The notes beneath the pieces are model-generated. The model saw only the letters and a program-made list of their open reading frames with translations, was not told where the DNA came from and made no database searches. The translations under genes were made by a program, and so were the position numbers. From Liolophura sinensis (taxonomy: Eukaryota > Mollusca > Polyplacophora > Chitonida > Chitonidae), in assembly GCF_032854445.1 (NCBI RefSeq), contig NC_088295.1:80068028-80132027 (forward strand): a stretch of DNA of 64,000 nt, given 5' to 3'. Below, piece by piece: positions 1 through 57,000 of this stretch (positions are counted from its first letter, which is position 1; each line of letters starts with the position of its first letter).

Positions 1-1154
1 TTCGGGATCTTTACAGTGTTAAATGTAACACTTCAGTTTTCAGAGTGTAGTATGTGGAAGTACTATATGCGGCGCTCGATTTGCTGACTTATAGATTTAC
101 TTGACAGTAGTATATGCAGTACTCAAGTGACTTATATATATATACTTGTTAACGTATATGCGGAATTCTTGATTGGGTCGTGACCGAGTGCTTCTGACGC
201 TTATCTTTCAATTGCTCGGACCCGGGAGGTTTATTCCCGGTCTTATATTAGTGTTATAACAGTGGCACCTCACTCCCGAAACCACCCCCCACGGCACCCC
301 TGCCCATCACTTTTTACATGTTAGGAACAATTTTACCGGGTAGGAAATAACAAGCATATACTGTAGTGCCTCGTTCTAAAAACTTCAGTTCTCACACAGT
401 TCTGTACGCCTACTAAACTGAACATCAAAGACTACAGATAAAAATAATATTTCTTAATGCAAAAGATTAAGAGCCTACATAATTGATTCTTATTAATCTA
501 TATCTTCGTCTAGCTAAACACACAACTTTGGGTACTATATATACAATTTTATACAAAACTTATATTTGAAATTCATAATTTTCTGTCAATCAGAAAAGGT
601 TCTTTTACAAAGTGTTTTACATGGTGAAGTAATTTCGCCAGCGAGGGTCATCTGTTGCTGTCATATAAAAGTCGGGGCCTCAATGTTACACTTGGAACCA
701 CGTCTCTTAAACTCGGCACACTGACGTCTAATCTTTATATTTTTTGTCAGTTTTCGGCTCCGTACTCCTTTAGACTCTATCTCTCGGGGCACAAATTAAC
801 TTTCACAGGATGTAAAAAACGCAGTCTATGGTCACAGCTTCCGGGCCTAGGTGGCCTGTGGACCCTCGCCCGATTTTAAAACTCTTTCATTTTAGCATAT
901 CACGATTACGGCTCTATACCCTTCAGACCCAATCTCTTGATGGATCTCATCTACAGCAATCCAGAGTCGCGGAACGTCTGGGGTATCTATAGAGGCGGAC
1001 CCTGGGCCCTCGCCTAATATGTGATAGTTACCCCACCCATACTTGAATTTCCTTCTTATATGTATGTATATGTAATACAGCAATGATATGTAAGCGCCAC
1101 TCTAGTGACTTTAGGTGAATTTCGAGTTCGAACTCTTTCATCGCTAAAGTAAAA

Positions 1155-1350
1155 AATACCTAAAGTATCATGTGACCTTTCAAGAATGTTAGGCAACTAG
1201 TTTTGGTCACATTTACTACAATATGGGCGTGTGAAAAAAGTATCACAATAAGTGATTTTAAGCAGATGAACGACAGAGAAAACTGAGAGGGTGAACGCTT
1301 GTGAACTTGTGAAGGTCCTAAAGGAAAGAGGTGCCACTTGTCGCTGTAAA
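1155..1350 (+). repeat. Dispersed repeat related to foldback element at 53.05-53.35 kb
   Basis: The stretch starting AGTATCATGTGACCT, followed by GAATGTTAGGCAACTA and further on GTGTGAAAAAAG and AGATGAACG, matches the reverse complement of 53150-53340 in the same order with substitutions and small gaps. It is probably a diverged copy of one nonautonomous element. No coding capacity is seen. Confidence 0.45.
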
Positions 1351-1945
1351 ACACGGTAGGCAGGTAATGGTTAAATTAATGTCATCAAAAGTTGCATAGC
1401 ATTTTTTGCATTCACATTTTTACATGTACCTTCAACCGCAATAGTTTTCGAACTCCTCTACTGTAGACATTTTATAAACCCGGCCCTCTGATGACTTTGA
1501 CATTTATATGCCTACCTGTTAGCAGTAATACATATGCAACACTGTAGTGTAGTGCAACGTTTTGTATCTCTGAAGTCTGCAGTCTCTGTAGAAACTTCTT
1601 TGGTGATTTTGCATAACCTCAAGGTCAAAGGGTACATACATTCCGATACACATCTTGCTCCTGAAGATGACATGTCGATTGATTTTATCTTTATACCCCA
1701 CAAGTTAGAGCCTTCTATAATCAGCTTATTGGGCTTATGTGTTTGTGAAAGATCAAATGGCGACAATGTCTGGTGTCTAAACATTCAATATATCGACTGG
1801 CGTGAATGATCTTGTAGCCTCTAGCGCGTGGTACTCCATTCCGTATCAGTAGCTTTAACTGTTGAAGTCACTGACCCACTACTATACTTGTCAGTCTTCT
1901 CACTAAGGTGTCCGTGGCGGTGTCACTCTTGACCGGTATCTTGAC

Positions 1946-2150
1946 CGGCCCCGATAGTACAATTGGCAGAGCGCCCGCTTCAGGAGGCGGTAGATTCAGG
2001 GTCAATCCTGGGTCGAGTCACACCTAAGACTTTCAAAGAGGCAGTTGTAACTTCCTCGTTTGGTGTTCAGCCCTACGAAAGGGATAGGGCAAAGACTGAT
2101 TGACCCATATCAGTATAATGTCCCGGGCGGGGTGGCTTACTTGCCATGAT
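1946..2150 (+). mobile_element. tRNA-derived SINE, family 1
   Basis: The head resembles a tRNA: CCCCGATAGTACAATTGGCAG contains an A-box-like segment, followed by GAGCGCCCGCTTC, and the B-box-like segment is GGGTCAATCC. A nontransfer-RNA body follows (CACACCTAAGACTTTC onward to about 2150). The A and B boxes are slightly degenerate, so this looks like an old copy. It is not a tRNA gene because the arms do not close into a full cloverleaf with a CCA-ready acceptor stem. The 3' limit is approximate. Confidence 0.6.
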
Positions 2151-2589
2151 TATCATTCAGAACTTGTAGGCGACTTATATTGTCATGGATTGTTCTTTGT
2201 CTCAGATGCATGTCTGTATTTGTTCACCAGCTTTAACTGACATACAACAGATGTTCATTTTCTGAGGTGAAAACAAAGAAATGCAAAAATTATGAAAACT
2301 TTTTTGTCACACACGATAATGCCGGTCAGCTTAGAATGTAGAGATGAAAACAAGAAAACCAAACTGAAAAGATAAGCATAGAATGACAAGATAATAAAAA
2401 TTGGGAATTTGAGGAAATCATTATACAGGATCAGCTGAGCGACAAATTTATCATCGGGATAATCGTGTGGAGTAAATTTGTACTGTTTACAAAGCAATGA
2501 GATAATTCCTAGTAGAATGTGTTTGCATAATTATACTCTGGTTTTCTTGATCATAAATCTTTATAAAGCAATTAAAGACGTACAGCATA

Positions 2590-2850
2590 TAGAGTAAAAC
2601 CACAGCAGCGACGACAGTGTGTTAGCTGGCAAATGATCAGAGTTAATCCGGGAAATATGGCCTCTTGTCAATTTATCTCAGGGTTTCATTTTAATTGTTC
2701 ATGCATGAACAGTAGCAATTTACGCGTCCTCCTAGCACCATGGCTTAAGCAGAATTAGGTTGGAAAATTGCACTGATGTTAACTGCAATTTATTAGACGT
2801 CACTGGCCTAGACTTATTCAAAATGTTGTATTGTCATCACATTTAGCATA
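2590..2850 (+). repeat. Dispersed repeat, copy A (relative at 29225-29430)
   Basis: It shares an ordered set of words with 29225-29430: AGCGACGACAGTGTG near the start and GACGTCACTGG near the end, at similar spacing, with diverged sequence between. The second copy lies inside gene 1 intron 30. This fits a small nonautonomous transposon. No terminal repeats were established. Confidence 0.4.
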
Positions 2851-3079
2851 CAATAACATTAAAAAAAATACTGAAGCATTTTTTTCTTTACATGTTCGCC
2901 ACTGTAGGGCAAACTTATATTGTTTGTATATCTGATTGCCTTCATAGAAACTCGAAGTGAGGTTGATGCTGTGTTTTAGCGATGCACTGCCCAGTTTTCT
3001 TGCGGAAAAGGATAAATGTTGGTCTTAGACCCCAATCAAATAAAAAAATAATCAATTTCAATATCATGCTCTTCCAATT

Positions 3080-3470
3080 CTGACTGGGGACAAAACTTCA
3101 TGTAACATCTTGACTATCAATTTAATCAATACAGTTTTGAGGAGGGATGAAACGCAATTATAAATGCAACATTGCATTTACTTTTTTAAAACCCATACAA
3201 ACATTCCCTTCTTATTTTCATTTACTTGACACATTGCCTGCTCCTTTCTGCTAGCCTATTATGTCCTTGCGACTCTGATTGGGAACAAAACATCGTGATT
3301 TTCAGTATGCTCAATAAAGTTTTGGGGACGGATGACGCGACAAAACGACAAAGAATTGCAAATACCAACATTGTAGTTTATCTTTTTAAACCCATATAAA
3401 TATACCTTTTATTATTTTCGTTCACTTGGTATATTGCCTGTTCCTTTCTCATCAGGTTTGTCTGCTCGTT
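3080..3470. repeat. Imperfect tandem duplication of about 195 bp
   Basis: Copy 1 begins near 3080 (TCTGACTGGGGACAAAAC) and copy 2 near 3274 (TCTGATTGGGAACAAAAC). Both continue with GTTTTG(A/G)GGA(G/C)GGATGA, then AAACCCATA(C/T)AAA, then ATTGCCTG(C/T)TCCTTTCT. A short partial third copy of the last segment is at about 3490-3515. No coding potential is seen. Confidence 0.6.
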
Positions 3471-5735
3471 TCTGTCCTCTCATTTTCATTTTCTGGTATA
3501 TTGCCTGCTCCTTTGACTTCTCAGTTTCGCCTGTCTGCGTCTGCTAATTTTCATTGTCATTTTTTCTTTTCACGCTCTTCAGTTTTCTTGTGTTCATAAT
3601 TTCATTCTCGCACTGTCATATTTTTCTTCCCGTTTTTTCTCACACATCCTTGATTTCTCAGCGCAATGCAAATGTCAACATAAACTAGATGTGATGATTT
3701 TCAATGTAAGCACCGGTATTTATTTCTAGCTCTCTTATTCTATAATTCTCCCTTTTGTCATTCCTGTTATTGCCTGGTATTTGACAGGATAACACAAATT
3801 AGAAATGCACCTTAGTTTATCGATTGTATATACACGTGTCGAACAAACGCAGCCTTAGGATCTCCGTTCACTTTCACATAATGCGCATTTTACAGTGAAC
3901 AGATTTAGCTCCGTTTAAAGGAATCATATTTTTTTTCCACATCCTCAATAGAGATGCTGTTTTGCACAACATTTACAGCTGAAATCAAATGTAATTCGAT
4001 GGATGAAAATCTCGAATTTGTAAATGTTGAACATCTGCCACTCTCAAAGAGCGTTCCTTTTGTTAATTTTGCATTGCTGATATTTTACCAGTAATATGAT
4101 ACATGTGAACTAGCCGCTTTGGTATTTGTCATCAACGATCATTTGCTTGAGACATTTAAGTCAGTGGTTCACTTCGTGCAATGTTTAATTGCTTCCAACG
4201 CTGTGCTGACACAGGAATCCATAGGTTTTGGTTCTCGTTTGTTTCTCTTAGATGCTAGTTTGTGACCAGAAATACTTTATATTATATATTTACAACTAGA
4301 AATTTCACAAGAGCAACACTTTTTAGAAAGAGCTTTTGGGATCATATTTTGCAAAGGTTTTTCACATTACTTTGAGTGCTAAAATTATTAAAACTTCTAC
4401 AATGATCATAATGGAGTTCAAAGTGATAAGACCAACAGGCAAGTAAGGACAACTTTTATGACGAAAGTGACAGCACTAAGACGTGGTTCGAAAGGACCAC
4501 CATATTTTATCAAACTTTAAATGATTTTATGTCACAGCAAAGATTCTAAAAAAAAATAAGATAAAATACCAGTAATACAAAATAAGAAGTAAGATAAAAT
4601 AAAATACATTATTCCATTACATAGACACAGTGTCCCCTGGCGTGAACAAAAACTGTGAAATCAAAGCACTGACAATAGCAATGTTTATGTATTGGTAATC
4701 TTGGTGTTTCGCGTCGCTACCAATATTATTTCTGGTAAGTTGTGGCAACACTGATATAAACGTAATTATAGTGTTGCCTTTCTAGAAAGTACTGCCGTAG
4801 ACACCAGACGTGATGCTATATCCAGTTTCGATATACAGATACCGAGCCAAGTAGCACTTAATATATACTTATACTGAGCACAAGGCCGGAGATGTACCAA
4901 GATTGTCATTTTGAAAGCATTTGACACCATCTTTGAACCATAACAGAGCATTTAACGAGCTCTAAATATATATGTGCTTAAGAATTGTTTATATGTGAAT
5001 TGGTATACGTGTGTGGAAATAGAAAATGACCGTTCCTACGTACAAAACGAATTGCACATATGTAAATAATGTGTATCAAGAATATGGATTTCTCGCATTG
5101 GTAGAAAACGGAAGTAAGATTTTGTAACATAACTGTGACTGTGAGAAAAATTAGCTGATAGGGGTACTGTCACAAATGGCACACAAAACACCGTCAGCAG
5201 CAGATGAGTTGAAGTCTATGATGCCATACATTACGTAGGAAGTGAAAGGACTCTTACCTTGACAGGGAGAGGTCATTGAAATACAGGGTACCAAACGCGC
5301 CCCCTTTTGCACATATGTTCAGATATGTGAACATCTTTTATACACAAGTACGAAAGATTTCCACATCACAACAAAAGAATTACACATATGTAAAAGAAAG
5401 AATTCTACAAGGGTAGAACTTGTGTTAAATAAATGTGAAGTACATATATATTACAAAATAATAAAACACGAACAAGACCTTGTGTTAATTCAACAGAGGA
5501 TAGAGCTGTTCATATATGACACAAGACTTTTGTAGGAAGTGTTTTGTGTGTATAGACCATTTTATAGACCATTGACAAAAATGTGTGAACCAAATATAGT
5601 TTTTCCTTGGTTTTATGCGTTATAAAGTTACTATTTGTTTTAGCGTACGCTAAGAAATCAGCTAATATTGCATTCTGTGGTATATTTGATAGGAACAGAG
5701 AGGTCATCACGACTCGTCCCAAGAATTAGCCAATC

Positions 5736-49129
<43,394 letters not shown>

Positions 49130-50569
49130 ACATCAACTTAGCTTCTAGTCCTAACCCCTAATCTAGTCAAATAATAATCTAGCTATTTATTAAAAATTTC
49201 CAGTATACGAATATTCTAACAAAGTATATATAACAAACTTATGGCTAAAACTGTCTGTTATAACGTGCTTAACAATACATGATCAAAGAATTTTCGGCCT
49301 TATCGTATATATCTTTGATTGAAATTAACTGTCACAACGCCTCTCACCATATATGGGTACGATCAGCATTTCTGTTCACTGGGCATCATCTGCTAAGGTG
49401 GGTTTAAAGTGATAAATATTTAACATGTGACGAAATGGGTAATCTACATATATAAACATATGGTTCGGCACACTCGTTATGTGGTCACATTTCCAGTTCT
49501 ACTCGATGGATTATAAACATAGTACATGTGTGTATACTTTGCTTCTCCCCACTCTGACTTCAGGGAGTGAGTTGGGAACGTTATGTCAATCATGAAAACA
49601 ATACTGCTTGACTGCAAGTTTAGTACACTTTTTCACATCAGCTATTCTTGCTCTAGCCAAGGAACGTATCTGCTTACATTTTGAAAGCTTCATCCCTTAC
49701 ATAGGGTATGAAGTAAAAGAAGCTAAAACAATTAAAAAGTCAGGAAAATAATTGATTTGAAAACAGGGCGGGGAGGAGCTAGGTATAACAAAAACAGCAA
49801 GCTATCGCAACTTCTCAACTGAACAACTCTGCGATAGCGATAAATCCTACAGCGGTAACATATATACTGTGTGCACCAACGATCTAGCCGAATCTCCATA
49901 TAACTGAACACTACGTATGTACGCAAGGAGAGCTCAGCCAGATTGAGCTACATACCATTAAATTCCCCAAATTTTTGTCGGCCAGACATTTGCTAGGAAG
50001 AGCAATCTCGTCAAGCCTTCGGAACTGCGCCTTTTCTCTGACTAAAATCATGTCTAAAACTCAAATGGCCGGATGTTTCCCTTCCTGGAATCCTGTCAGC
50101 GAGGCTACTTTGAACTGAGTAAAGTAAATGATTTGCTAAGTTTCTAATTTCCCACGACAGTTAATTTTTCTATAGCTTTCCGTTCATGTACATGTTGTCA
50201 CGGAACCTATCTCGTGGTCAGTTTACAATAGTATTAAACAATCTGATATGCACTTCTTCTACAACCGATTCTAAAGCATAGTCTACACTAATATTGGTCT
50301 TTCTTCTACCACTATGAGAGTATTCCACATACCTCTTTTCAACCAAAGTAACCTTAACTGTGATTCTGAACATAAGCACCAAACTCTCAGATGTTTGTTT
50401 ATGATGTACATATTGACGTGTAACTTATGCCACTGTTGTGGAATGTTGCCCATATTGTCTTTCCTCTTCATTATTTTCTTTAACGTTATGTCTCTGGGCC
50501 CAGATGTAAACAGTTATGTTCGGTTGTGGGAATTTATGTCTGTTTCTGTTGATGAACATTACTGGAGGA

Positions 50570-50575
50570 AATAAA
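50570..50575 (+). promoter_or_regulatory. Candidate polyadenylation signal of gene 1
   Basis: The first strong AATAAA hexamer I noticed past the stop of gene 1, followed by GCTGTTATTCAG. It would give a 3' UTR of about 1.45 kb. No transcript evidence. Confidence 0.5.
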
Positions 50576-50723
50576 GCTGTTATTCAGAATGAAACCCCCA
50601 TGCACTTGTGTACTTATTTTGCATGATATAAAACCTATAATATTTCTATTGCTTAATTTTCCCAAAATGTACATGTTAGTAAAACAGTAATCAGGTTTCT
50701 AGTGAGATTTATTCGGACAGCTC

Positions 50724-50950
50724 GGGGGCCTCCGTGGCCTCCGTGGTTAGCGTGTCAGGGTGGTGCAATGACTCTGGAGCCTCTCACCAATGCGGTCGTT
50801 GTACGTGGGAAGGCCTCCAGCAACCTGCGGATGGTCGTGGATTTAGCCTGGGATCTGCCCCGTTTCCTCTCATTATAATGCTGGCAGCCGTCATGTAAGT
50901 GAAAATATTAATGAGTACTGCGTAATACAGCAATCAAATAAATAAATAAC
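50724..50950 (+). mobile_element. SINE family 2 with internal deletion
   Basis: The head GGGGGCCTCCGTGG has a short internal duplication of the GCCTCCGTGG word. The B-box segment and the part around it are deleted, so GCGGTCGTTG runs directly into TACGTGGGAAGG. Body, GAGTACTGCGTAA end and AAATAAATAAATAA tail are present. It lies between the converging 3' ends of the two genes. Confidence 0.85.
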
Positions 50951-50954
50951 TTGT

Positions 50955-51125
50955 ACAGCCAGTAGGAAACTGGACAGTTATATGAAACTGGTCAGTAGAA
51001 GGAGATTTGACAGGTAGGAGGGAAACTAGACAGTAAACAGGACACTTTTGGGGGAAACTGGGCAATCTGGGGGAAAGTGTACGGTTAGGGAGGAAATGAG
51101 GAGGGAAACCGTTCAGTTTGGTGTA
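50955..51125. repeat. GGAAACTGGACAGT-type degenerate repeat
   Basis: Variants of GGAAACTGG(A/G)CAGT recur about every 20-40 nt between the two genes. Strongly diverged. Confidence 0.5.
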
Positions 51126-51472
51126 AAGCGAAATACTCTTCATACCACTGAGCCAGCAAAGGCTCTTCAAACAAAACTATAACCATTTTACAAACCACAT
51201 GTAACGAATCACTATAATATATGTACATGTAACAATTATTAACTGAAATTCTTCTCGGTGATCTTTATCTCTTAACAGTAAATAAAGGTGTGCCACTGAA
51301 ACATTATGATTGATAATATGGACACATAGGCTGATATTGTTTGGACTGCAAACATATAAAGTTCGTTTATAAACAAAGTCTCTGACGTATCCAAAAAGCG
51401 GTGGAAATGTACAAAACTAAAATATTAAAATATAACTTTAATACCATTTAATTTATACATACAAATATCAAC

Positions 51473-51478
51473 TTTATT
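51473..51478 (-). promoter_or_regulatory. Candidate polyadenylation signal of the SMPD1-like gene
   Basis: TTTATT on the plus strand is AATAAA on the minus strand. A second hexamer is at 51495-51500. Between here and the SMPD1 stop I noticed no other canonical hexamer, which suggests a long 3' UTR of about 2.5 kb. Unsupported by transcript data. Confidence 0.3.
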
Positions 51479-52560
51479 TGTCCAACATGTCAGGTTTATT
51501 AGCGAATAAAGCCACTGCATTAAGTCAGGTAGCCACCAAAAAATGTTGGACACAGAGAGGGTACAGCGGTATGGCCATGGTATAAACCATACAAGCAACT
51601 CATCAACATTGTGCCCAAGTGCTGTGCTACATTTAACAGTACTTGCACAACATACCCAAGTTCAGTGACTACAGATGTGACTTCATCTGACTTTCTGACA
51701 GTCAGATACAATTTGGCACGTCATTATATAATACAGCACCTTCAACAAGTCTATTCACCATGAAAGCAATATTGAAACATGAACCCTGAGGTGTATGTTG
51801 GAGCACCAATATGTGACTTGGACAAGTAGTAATTCAACAAAATTAACCACCGAAAATATTCTTTAGAATACTTTCTCAACAGCCATACAAAACATGCAAT
51901 CAACCTAATGAACTTGACAAAAATTAGAGGTAGCTCTACAAAAGATTCTTTGAAATATTTTCTTAAAAGGCTATAATCATTATGCCATAATACTAGGTTC
52001 AAATGCGACGTTAAAATTCCATACATTAACAATTATTATTACTGAATGAAATTTTTCACACATTCATGTAAACAAAAAAAAAATTATACAAAACAATGAA
52101 AATCCACTTGTTCAAATGAATATAAGCATTACAGTATCCACTTCTACAGAAAAAAACAGAGCATTCATATAAAATTACATGTTTAAGTTCTTAACAAGAA
52201 ATCATAATGGAAAGGTGTTGGAATGATAATGATGATACAAAATGTTTGAAGGAGTTATCAGAAAATTATTTCATTTCTTGGGCATATTCATATTAAGAAA
52301 ATCACATGGCAATAGGACACACAAAACCCACCGTGCACTGATGTATTCTTTGATCAAGGGCCACAACAATAATCAGTATCTGGTCCAGTCATAATACCAT
52401 ATATTCATATTCATGCAGGACAAAAATTACAACTAGAAGACTGTCCTTTATCTGTCAACTCTGTTTGCATGTACTGTACCCTAATACATGTACTTCACAT
52501 GGTCTGCACGTGTACTTACATTTACAATGTATCCCAATATTCCAACTATCCTGTATGTAC

Positions 52561-52672
52561 CTTAACATTTGACTTATGTATATGTACATATTGTGTATGC
52601 ACCTTAACATTTGACTTATGTATTTGTACATATTGTGTATGTACCTTAACATTTGACTTATGTATTTTTACA
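52561..52672. repeat. 42-bp repeat, nearly three copies
   Basis: CTTAACATTTGACTTATGTA plus a TATGTACATATTGTGTATG end starts at 52561, 52603 and 52645. Confidence 0.85.
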
Positions 52673-53054
52673 TACATCAATAATTCATAAAGTGAACGTA
52701 TCTACATTCTTTGCATACTGTTTACATACATGCATATCATTACTTCACATATAGTGTACTTATCTCAATATTGTACAAATTTGTTTTCTTATCTCCATAT
52801 TTCAATCACTGTATCTGTACATATCTCATCACTTCACATACTATGTACACATCTAAATACTTCACATATTATGTATGCATCACTGCATGAGCTATTAAAC
52901 ATTCTGAAAGCCTAAACTCTCTTGAGGCTTAAGATTAAACAAGATGATTGAAGACGAGCCATTAGGACAGGGATGAAATTATCATCCGGCCAACATTAAG
53001 AGCAAGGGAATATGGGAGTTTTGAGTTCCGACTGGCTGTGTCATTAAAGGTGAA

Positions 53055-53345
53055 AACAGTCCTGTATTATAAGATAACATGTGAATTGTCACAAATGTTA
53101 GGCAATTTCTGCTAGCATTAATTTACGGATCACCTGCTTCACCGTGTTCCAAAAGCATTAATGACACCTGTTTTCTTCAGGAACATATAAAGTTCATAAA
53201 CGTTCATCTCCTCACTTTTGCTACATTTTTTGTCTCCTCTACATTGCCCTTTGTGAACCTTTTTTCAGACACACATGTTATGATATATGTGCAGAAAAAT
53301 AGTTGCCTAACATTTTTGACAGGTCACATGATACTGTAAAACTCT
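53055..53345. mobile_element. MITE-like foldback element
   Basis: The left arm ACATGTGAATTGTCACAAAT then GTTAGGCAA is the imperfect inverse of the right arm TTGCCTAAC then ATTTTTGACAGGTCACATGA. The arms are about 35 nt and enclose about 220 nt without coding capacity. A diverged relative is at 1155-1350. Target duplications were not determined. Confidence 0.5.
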
Positions 53346-54007
53346 AAGAGTTTGTAATCTTCACTCCAATCTTGTCCTTGTGTGGAAAATTGAATGTGTC
53401 AGTAATAAGATTTCCCACCCCTGAGGACTGAACCAGATGAACAAGACTGCAGATTTTCATCCCTAGCAGACACGATCCAAATCTCTTCCAAAATTAACGG
53501 GTAAACCTGAATATGAAATGAAATCAAAAATGATGAATTAACCCAGTGACTTTCATGCAAAATGATAGCAAAACTGATAAGTGCTACCTTCAAAACTTTT
53601 CAGCAAATGCCTATGTTGAAGTCTTAAACATACTAATTACCAATAGCTATTTTCTTGTTATTAAACCATAGTTGACTTATTGTGTAGCCTACTCATCCAA
53701 AACTTATATCATTCTTATAACATAAACATGGAATGTTAAGAGGTCTTGAGGTTTTAGGAATAGATTCACATGAGTAAAGAAAAATATTATCTTTGAAAAT
53801 GTCCAGCACATGCACAAACATAAATATAAATTTACATATAAATTATCTATAGAAAAGACCTTTACATAATCTCATGTATCAATATACACCTTTATACCAA
53901 TGTATATAAACAGGGAGCTGTTTTGAAACAAGTAACCTCTCAACAGTCAATAAACATTTCCTTGTATAAAAGGTGTCTCAAAACCGTAAGAAATTTCTTT
54001 CTCCTTT

Positions 54008-57000
54008 CTATCCCTTGCACAAGTTTGGGTCATGTGAACGCCCTGTCCGTAGACCACAGAGAATTTTCTTCTTGCACTTTTCATCACATTCACCTTCTGT
54101 AAGATGTGCCTTTTTGTAATACCTACAACATGAATAATGCTATGAATAATCACTAGTATACATTAGGTACAAATATACAGAATTACATATATATAAAGCC
54201 AGAGTCTTTTTGCATCCATTTTAGGACAAGCTTGTACATTCACTCAAACAACTCATGATAAAGCTTCACTTAGAATACAGGGATTACCCAGAAATGCTTG
54301 GGTCCTCCTCAGCCCAGACTGGCCAACCATATGAAGTTTCTAATCATTATTTCTCTATGACTGGTAACAGGTCGGTTAAAGTTCGAAACAATGTTCCCTG
54401 ATCTTTGTAACCCTCCTGCTATAACAAATCTATGAATTTATCTATTGCAACGCCATGAAATATGAGGGCCTTAGCACCATGATGCATGCATAGCATATAG
54501 ATAGGCCTGATCAGTCTAACTGGGCTTACCTATAAAACTGCTGAAAAAGTGTATCATTGGATGAGAGCTGACCAATCAGATTGTTCCAGTCACTGGGAAA
54601 GAGGGAGGCCATGCCATAGGCAGCCTACAAGAAAAGACTGGAGATTAATGTCAAGCTCGTTCATGACTACGAGACACTGATGAGTTAGTTCTTCCTATAA
54701 TAGCATACATGTACATCTACTTGCATCCTTAATACACACCATTAGTGCATTTTCATGACAGATTCCTTCAGCGCCTGGAAATGATTCCACAAGGGGATTT
54801 CTGACTTCAAAGAAAATACAACACACAATACAACCATAGTTATTTAAGAAAAGAAGTAGAAATAGACCAAATCAGTGTGACTTGTTTAAATTGTAGTAGC
54901 CTGAACGGTTTCCGATAGTCATTTTGTTCTGACGTGCTCAGTATTAACACCATTAAATCAACTCTTAGTCTGGATTCCTTATGAAGCCATAGGATATACC
55001 ATGTTCGAGGAATCAGAAAAACAATGTTGCCTTGGTCATACCCCTCAATCATATAGCTAAAAGACAGTGTTAATACGATGTTAGCATGACGCAAGCATAA
55101 CGAAATGCTTTAAAGAAATAACTCACGTAAGGCTGGTTAGATTTCATAACACTGCAGTGCTCTCACATAATTTCTCTCTATGTACGCAAATATGCTAACT
55201 TTCAACTACAATATCACTGTTATGGAACATCACAAGAGTAAAAACTTTTTAGAGGGTACGCTTTTTAAAGTTTTTGTAGATAATATATGCATATACACAT
55301 TTGATGAGTTCCTTTATTCCTTTAAGTCAGAGGCCAAGTAGTTAGAGTGATAAGCTAAGCACAATGATTCAGGAGCCTCTCACCAATGCAGTCACTGTGA
55401 GTTCAAGTCCAGTTCATTTCTGGCTTCCTCTCAGGTCATACGTGGGAAGGTCTACCAGCAACTTGCGGATGGACGTGGGTTTCCCTGAGTCTCTACCCGG
55501 TCTTCTCCCACCACAACGGTGGCAGATGTCAAATAAGTGAAATGATCCCTGAGCACAGCTTAAAACACCAGTCAAATAAATAAATTTTCTCTTCAGTCAA
55601 AATTTGAAATATAGTTTTAGAGCTTAATTTTTGGCCTTAGAAATGTTATAGATGAACTCATCAATGTTGCCTGACAACAAATGATTCAAAATTTCAACTT
55701 CAAGTGATTGTTACAAACTCACCAGGTATTTGTACAAACAAACCTTAGCTGAGTAGAGCTGCTGCCACTGTGGGGTTGTTGTTGGATTTATGTTAGCCTC
55801 TGTCAGGTTGAGGATGTAGTTTGTGTGGTCCAACACAGCCTGTGAGAATAAGGCAGATCACCAGTATGAGTAAACATGAAAATTGATCATGCTCAACAAT
55901 GAAATGGAATAAACTTCCAAAATGTCATGCTAACACATCAATATGACAGTCATACATACCCAGCTAGAGTCAGGGTAATTGCCGTCTATCTCATATATTC
56001 TATAGCCTGGATTAAGATCAGGGTAGGTTGTCACAGAGCCAACAATATACCCCACACTTAGAGGGCGCTTCAGGTCAGCCACATCATAAAACATCTGGTA
56101 GTGATCACGATGGGTATGGCCGAAGAACTGACCCACAACTGTACTCTCATACCTGTGACAGAAACGCGCATTAATGCCTGGCCTGTATTAAAGCTTGGGC
56201 ATGTTTGTTGGAAGCTTATTTCTTCTTGTGTCAACTTTTAAACACTAAATAAATGCACTATTTCAATGTGTATTTCAATTATTTCAATTCAAACACTATA
56301 CTAAAGTAAAGCTGTGTAAGCCTCCACTGGACTTGAATGGAATTATAAGAAGTTACATAAAATATGCTTTTATAATACTGTACAAGATTTATAGCTGTTG
56401 TTTTTAAAGCATTGTAGAAACAATACATGAACCAAAATGGTTGTTTTAAATTTGCTCCTCACACAGCAGGAAGATGCTCTTCTCCCTTTTTGTCCATCAA
56501 AAGCACACTGGTTCTCCATTAAAAGATTCTAATACAGATGCTGGCATACCTGTTAATGATCCGGTAGTAGTTCCAGCTCCAAGCCTTCAGGCAGTCATTT
56601 AACCCTGGTGGGATGTGGCCTATAATGTGCACCTGGACAGAAAACATTAGATTCAAATAGAGAAGTTACTGGTGAGAGATTTCAATATACACGAGAAGAA
56701 ATGTAAGAAATCATGCACTGTCTTTTGGCTTTTCTTTATGATGTTCACATAAATTTTGCCCTTGTGAACAGTTCCCCTTTTGCAAATGTTACCTCTATGA
56801 TTTCTTCATTTAACTGATTGTTGTTCAAAGCCATACTCAAGAATTTTCATGTACGTAAAGGCAAGCGAGTGGAGAAAACCTGGTTGTCTGGGCTAAACCA
56901 CCCACCTTCTGTCAGTCAGAGACAAACTTTGCCACATGTGACATACAGATATGCACAGCTTACCAGTACAAGCCACATGGTCTTCAATCAAAGTTACACT

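Larger units (their letters stand above)
1..5735. other. Intergenic region upstream of gene 1, no gene seen
   Basis: No open frame here looks like a protein module and none has plausible splice partners. The stretch is AT-rich. It holds a tRNA-derived SINE (about 1946-2150), two dispersed repeats with relatives elsewhere in the window (about 1155-1350 and 2590-2850) and a roughly 195-bp tandem duplication (about 3080-3470). The promoter and 5' UTR of gene 1 must lie in its last part or further upstream. I see no convincing TATA box or initiator that fixes the transcription start. Confidence 0.6.
51480..54007 (-). other. Probable 3' UTR of the SMPD1-like gene
   Basis: The stretch follows the TAG stop and has no plausible coding exon on either strand. 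It is AT-rich with short tandem repeats (about 52561-52672) and a foldback element (about 53055-53345). The UTR reading rests only on the absence of an earlier AATAAA and is inferred. Confidence 0.35.

Noticed and set aside
1946-2020. Possible functional tRNA gene
   Set aside because: A and B boxes are present, but the arms do not pair into a complete cloverleaf and a SINE body follows directly.
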